Shown piece after piece: positions 7,197 to 9,387 of a stretch of 9,387 nt of DNA; position 1 is the stretch's first letter; each line of letters begins with the position of its first letter. Source of the DNA: Clostridia bacterium (GTDB lineage Bacteria; Bacillota_A; Clostridia; UBA1212). The translations under genes and the position numbers were made by a program. The notes under the pieces were generated by a model. It was not told where the DNA came from and ran no database searches. It saw only the letters and a list, made by a program, of their open reading frames with translations. The stretch is taken from positions 1 through 9,387 of the forward strand of contig JAFTXL010000110.1 of assembly GCA_017464985.1 (NCBI GenBank), given 5' to 3'.

Positions 7197-7224
7197 GCAT
7201 ATTTTTATTTTTGCCGCATATTAT
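7197..7224 (+). promoter_or_regulatory. Candidate sigma-E promoter of spoIIID
   Basis: GCATATT (7197-7203) resembles the sigma-E -35 (kmATATT). CATATTAT (7217-7224) matches six of eight bases of the sigma-E -10 (CATACAnT). The spacer is 13 bp, at the short end of the usual range. B. subtilis spoIIID is transcribed by sigma-E, so a sigma-E signal here is expected. It is a pattern match only. Confidence 0.45.
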
Positions 7225-7230
7225 TTTCAA

Positions 7231-7240
7231 TGAAACAGAT
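7231..7240 (+). promoter_or_regulatory. Candidate SpoIIID box upstream of spoIIID
   Basis: TGAAACAGAT matches nine of ten positions of the B. subtilis SpoIIID consensus WWRRACARNY. It lies near the predicted start of the sigma-E-like promoter, where it could mediate autoregulation. Short degenerate sites are frequent in AT-rich DNA, so this is weak evidence. Confidence 0.3.
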
Positions 7241-7257
7241 ATTTGAGGAGCGGCATT

Positions 7258-7518
7258 GTGAAAGATTATATTGAGGACAGAGTTATTACAGTGGCACAGT
7301 ATATTGCCGAGAACAAGTGTACGGTAAGAGCTGCTGCAAAGAAATTTGACACAAGCAAATCGACTGTACATAAAGATATGATTGACAGGCTTCCGCTGCT
7401 TAACGCAGCGCTTGCAGCCGATGTAAAAAGTGTACTTGCAGAAAACAAAGCAGAAAGACATATCAGGGGAGGACTTGCGACTAAAGCAAAATACGAAGCA
7501 GAAAAAAGGCATGCTTAA
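7258..7518 (+). CDS. spoIIID: Sporulation transcriptional regulator SpoIIID
   Basis: A DNA-binding regulator of 86 residues that adjusts the sigma-E regulon in the mother cell and helps switch to late sporulation genes. GTG 7258 follows GAGGAG (7245-7250) by 7 bases; an upstream in-frame TTG at 7243 overlaps this site and is rejected. The protein starts MKDYIEDRVI, like the B. subtilis protein (MHDYIKERTI). It carries the helix-turn-helix TVRAAAKKFDTSKSTVHKDM (22-41), then RLP, and the conserved RHIRGG.ATK.KY segment near the C-terminus. B. subtilis SpoIIID is 93 residues, so this copy is full length with a shorter tail. It is a single gene between two hairpins, next to an ABC transporter and a lipoprotein. 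The identification is secure and marks the organism as an endospore former or a descendant of one. Confidence 0.95.
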   Translation: MKDYIEDRVITVAQYIAENKCTVRAAAKKFDTSKSTVHKDMIDRLPLLNAALAADVKSVLAENKAERHIRGGLATKAKYEAEKRHA

Positions 7519-7545
7519 ACAGGGCTGTTGAATTTACATACAATA

Positions 7546-7591
7546 AGCGAAAGCGCGGCGGGCGTATTTAGATTCCCGCCGCGCTTTCGCT
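7546..7591 (+). terminator. GC-rich hairpin after spoIIID
   Basis: AGCGAAAGCGCGGCGGG (7546-7562) pairs perfectly with CCCGCCGCGCTTTCGCT (7575-7591) around a 12-base loop. It is far more GC-rich than its surroundings. No T run follows directly (ATGCATTTTG), so it is a probable terminator or transcript-stabilising stem for spoIIID rather than a textbook one. Confidence 0.65.
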
Positions 7592-7625
7592 ATGCATTTT
7601 GTATGGCGAATATGCAATATTTTAA

Positions 7626-7639
7626 TTGCCATATGTCAA
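7626..7639. promoter_or_regulatory. Near-palindrome over the -35 box
   Basis: TTGCCATATGTCAA reads as TTGnCATATGnCAA, with six of seven base pairs symmetric. It includes the -35 hexamer. It is shaped like a repressor operator, but no regulator can be named. Confidence 0.4.
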
Positions 7640-7654
7640 TTTTTAACGTATAGT
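7626..7654 (+). promoter_or_regulatory. Sigma-A promoter of the small lipoprotein gene
   Basis: TTGCCA (7626-7631), a 17-bp spacer and TATAGT (7649-7654) each match five of six consensus bases. Transcription would begin near 7661, giving a leader of about 55 bases to ATG 7717. The -35 lies in a near-palindrome and the -10 in a second dyad. Confidence 0.7.
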
Positions 7655-7675
7655 TACTTCTGTAAAACAACTATA
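7649..7675. promoter_or_regulatory. Dyad over the -10 box, with a SpoIIID-type site
   Basis: TATAGTT (7649-7655) and AACTATA (7669-7675) are exact reverse complements 13 bases apart and include the -10. Within it, TAAAACAACT (7663-7672) matches every position of the SpoIIID consensus WWRRACARNY and lies just downstream of the transcription start, where binding would repress. The gene for SpoIIID is directly upstream. A single short match is suggestive only. Confidence 0.35.
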
Positions 7676-7686
7676 TGCTAAAAATC

Positions 7687-7692
7687 GGGAGG
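7687..7692 (+). promoter_or_regulatory. Displaced GGGAGG ribosome-site sequence
   Basis: GGGAGG directly touches the in-frame ATG 7693 (too close) and is 24 bases from ATG 7717 (too far). It is the best Shine-Dalgarno-like sequence in the leader but fits neither start, leaving the lipoprotein start uncertain. Confidence 0.4.
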
Positions 7693-7716
7693 ATGGCGTA
7701 TTGCCGTGCAGAGAAA

Positions 7717-8184
7717 ATGAAGAAAAGAACAATATTATTGATATTTTGTTTGGTTGTATTGTGTACTGTGCTCAGCTCATGTACCGTGGTAAAATTTAAA
7801 AGTGTAGACGGTTCTGATGCGGAAAAACAGTCGGGAAACATGACGGAACCGCCGGCAGGGGAATCTGCAACGGCATCTCCTAAGCCTGCAGAGGAGACGT
7901 CTTCCGGTCTTACATGGGAAATAAATGAATTTACGGATGATGTTCCTGCTGTTGATTTCGGAACGATAGCATTGATAACACCGTCTGAGAGTATGTATTT
8001 TGTTTTGATTGAAAACGTCGAGGAAAGTGATGTGGAAAATTACGGGAATCTTATTGTGTCATCCGGATTCAGTAAAGTTGAGCTTCCCGAGAGCGAAGCT
8101 GCCGGAAGTTCTTTTGTAAAAGATGGAAAAACGGTTTCGCTAGATTATTCTGCAGGCACCATGACGGTATTGGTTCAGAAGTAA
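7717..8184 (+). CDS. Small lipoprotein with uncharacterised C-terminal domain
   Basis: A lipoprotein of 155 residues if started at ATG 7717, which gives a canonical signal: MKKRTILLIF, hydrophobic core, lipobox LSSC with Cys22 lipidated. In-frame ATGs at 7693 and 7675 would add 8 or 14 residues before the signal; the local ribosome site does not decide between them. After Cys22 comes a low-complexity Ser/Pro/Thr/Glu linker (to about residue 66). A compact domain follows: W.INEFTDDVPAVDFG, a beta-rich middle with VENYGNLIVSSGFSKVE, and a C-terminal TMTVLVQK. Its pattern (opening Trp, 'P..dFG', 'Y...l..sGF', terminal beta hairpin) recalls small domains of clostridial lipoproteins, possibly DUF6591, but I am unsure. 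It has its own promoter and is followed by another promoter, so it is probably monocistronic. Function unknown. Confidence 0.82.
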   Translation: MKKRTILLIFCLVVLCTVLSSCTVVKFKSVDGSDAEKQSGNMTEPPAGESATASPKPAEETSSGLTWEINEFTDDVPAVDFGTIALITPSESMYFVLIENVEESDVENYGNLIVSSGFSKVELPESEAAGSSFVKDGKTVSLDYSAGTMTVLVQK

Positions 8185-8207
8185 TATTTAATGGTGAAAC
8201 GGAAATA

Positions 8208-8224
8208 TTTGTGATATAATTGCA
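8208..8224 (+). promoter_or_regulatory. Extended -10 promoter of the glycosyltransferase
   Basis: TTTGTGATATAATTGCA holds TATAAT (8215-8220) with an extended -10 TGA. It is identical over 17 bases to 3735-3751. The position for a -35 (TGGTGA, 8192-8197) is poor, as at the other copy. A weak AT-rich dyad (AATATTT 8183-8189 with AAATATT 8203-8209) lies upstream. Confidence 0.6.
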
Positions 8225-8265
8225 CGTGTAATCAGTCGGTAGTTTCAATATGTTGTATCGACGGC

Positions 8266-8271
8266 GGGAGG
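8266..8271 (+). promoter_or_regulatory. Ribosome binding site that sets a TTG start
   Basis: GGGAGG lies 7 bases before TTG 8279, which opens MNTVILIPAYKP, the normal beginning of a GT2 domain. No ATG lies in frame nearby, so the TTG start is well supported. Confidence 0.8.
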
Positions 8272-8278
8272 CGTAATT

Positions 8279-9373
8279 TTGAATACAGTAATCTTAATTC
8301 CTGCATATAAACCTGATGAGAGATTTGTGGAGTTTGTTAAAACCTTAAAGAATAAAGGATTGCCTGTGCTTTGTGTAGATGACGGAAGCGGAGATGAATT
8401 CTGCCATTTGTTTGATGAGGCTAAAGAGCTTGGTGCGGAAATAATTCGCCATGAAGTCAATATGGGCAAGGGAAAAGCTTTGAGGACAGGCTTCGAGGCT
8501 ATACAGTCTGTTTTCCCGGAGGCAGAGGGTGTTGTTACTGCCGATTGTGACGGTCAGCATACTCCTGAGGATCTGATGAAAGTTATTGACTCTATGCATG
8601 AAAATCCGAAAGCTATAATTATCGGCGGTAGATTTTCCGGAAAAGACGATGAAATTCCGACAAGATCCAAGATAGGAAATACCATAACAAGATGGGCATT
8701 CAGAATCGCAACAGGTTTGAATATCAGAGATACTCAGACAGGGCTGCGCGGAATACCGGCATATCTGTTTTCGAAGATGGCGGAGCTTGAGGGAGACAGA
8801 TATGAATATGAAATGAATATGCTTCTGTATCTTAAGGAATGGTCTATTCCGTATGTAGAAATTCCGATAGCTACAGTGTATTTTGATAATAATAAAGGAT
8901 CACACTATAACACATTTAAAGATTCATGGCGCATATTCAAGCAGCTTATAAAATACTGTGCAGCATCTATTTTCTGTCTTGTGCTTGATTACGCTGCATT
9001 TATTATATTGGGAGCATTTGTATTTAAAGGCGGATTTGACTTGTCTGCGGTGCTTACAGATATTTTGCCTGAAAACTGTGCGTTTCTTGTTAAGAATCTG
9101 AGCTTAGCATATTTGTGCGCAAGAGTTATAAGTGCGATTGCAAATTATATTATAAACAGCAGACTGATATTCAAATCAAAGGGAACCGGTACGGTTTTTA
9201 AATACTTTTTGCTGGCGGTTGTTGTGGCTTTTGTAGGATCATTCTTTACAGAATTGCTCATTAACATCGTTATTCCGAGTGTATTATGCAAAATAATAGT
9301 TGACTTACCGATGTTTTTCTCAAATTATTTTATTCAGCGTGAGTTTGTGTTTAAAAAGAAAATAGAAAAATAA
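8279..9373 (+). CDS. Bifunctional GT2 glycosyltransferase / GtrA membrane protein
   Basis: A 364-residue membrane-anchored enzyme predicted to move a sugar from a nucleotide donor to a lipid carrier or related acceptor. The N-terminal GT-A fold (about 1-220) has VILIPAYKPDE at the start, the nucleotide-binding VDDGSGDE (Asp34-Asp35), the DxD motif in TADCDGQH (Asp89, Asp91, metal binding) and RDTQTGLRG (150-158), typical of polyprenyl-phosphate/dolichol-phosphate-mannose synthase-like GT2 enzymes. The C-terminal part (about 226-360) is a GtrA-like domain with four hydrophobic helices (CLVLDYAAFIILGAFVF, the segment with SAIANYIINSRLIF, KYFLLAVVVAFVGSFF, and the last before QREFVFKKK). GtrA proteins are proposed to flip lipid-linked sugars, so the fusion could make and translocate a lipid-linked sugar for wall or surface glycan decoration. 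It has its own promoter. The last 14 bases of the window are unassigned. Confidence 0.92.
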   Translation: MNTVILIPAYKPDERFVEFVKTLKNKGLPVLCVDDGSGDEFCHLFDEAKELGAEIIRHEVNMGKGKALRTGFEAIQSVFPEAEGVVTADCDGQHTPEDLMKVIDSMHENPKAIIIGGRFSGKDDEIPTRSKIGNTITRWAFRIATGLNIRDTQTGLRGIPAYLFSKMAELEGDRYEYEMNMLLYLKEWSIPYVEIPIATVYFDNNKGSHYNTFKDSWRIFKQLIKYCAASIFCLVLDYAAFIILGAFVFKGGFDLSAVLTDILPENCAFLVKNLSLAYLCARVISAIANYIINSRLIFKSKGTGTVFKYFLLAVVVAFVGSFFTELLINIVIPSVLCKIIVDLPMFFSNYFIQREFVFKKKIEK

Positions 9374-9387
9374 CAGCAAACCGCCGA

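Noticed and set aside
7192..7512. Antisense open frame opposite spoIIID
   Set aside because: It lies opposite the strongly conserved spoIIID gene and its promoter and shows no recognisable domain.
9374..9387. Last 14 bases after the glycosyltransferase stop
   Set aside because: CAGCAAACCGCCGA could start a terminator stem, but the window ends before any partner arm is visible.

Overview
The window looks like a chromosomal segment of an AT-rich, spore-forming Clostridia (Bacillota). The firmest evidence is a clear spoIIID gene. It is supported by strong GGGAGG/AAGGAG ribosome binding sites, frequent TTG/GTG starts, sigma-A-type extended -10 promoters, clostridial lipoproteins with short lipobox signals, and a large MacB-like ABC ATPase-permease fusion. 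The species cannot be named from the sequence.

Region 1 (about 1-1760) is a mobile or repeat region. An IS30-family transposase gene (191-1494) has a single -1 frame break near 877-881 and is probably inactive. A perfect 13-bp inverted repeat brackets it (128-140 and 1501-1513). Outside that repeat, both flanks carry degenerate 20-bp direct repeats of the type GTTGCATTT-N5-CTTCC, in the same orientation on both sides. Four contiguous units at 1680-1759 end just 10 bp before the -35 box of the next operon.

Region 2 (1770-3721) is a three-gene operon behind a near-consensus sigma-A promoter. It encodes an HD-domain phosphohydrolase-like protein, a small cysteine-containing acidic protein resembling DUF6472, and a BspA-type leucine-rich-repeat lipoprotein.

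Region 3 (3735-7157) is a monocistronic 1098-aa ABC transporter: an N-terminal MacB-like ATPase fused to an FtsX-like permease with a very large extracytoplasmic domain. It has its own extended -10 promoter and ends in a 19-bp perfect hairpin.

Region 4 (7197-7591) is spoIIID, the mother-cell sporulation regulator. It has a sigma-E-like promoter candidate and a near-match SpoIIID box upstream, and a GC-rich hairpin downstream.

Region 5 (7626-9373) holds a small lipoprotein and a GT2-GtrA fusion glycosyltransferase. The lipoprotein's promoter overlaps two dyads and a perfect SpoIIID-consensus match. The glycosyltransferase is driven by an extended -10 promoter that shares 17 identical bases with the ABC transporter promoter.

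Most genes are on the + strand and envelope-related (two lipoproteins, an ABC exporter-like protein and a lipid-linked glycosyltransferase). I found no clearly new defence or biosynthetic system. The least explained signals are the 20-bp repeat arrays around the IS30 copy and the layered regulatory signals upstream of the small lipoprotein.
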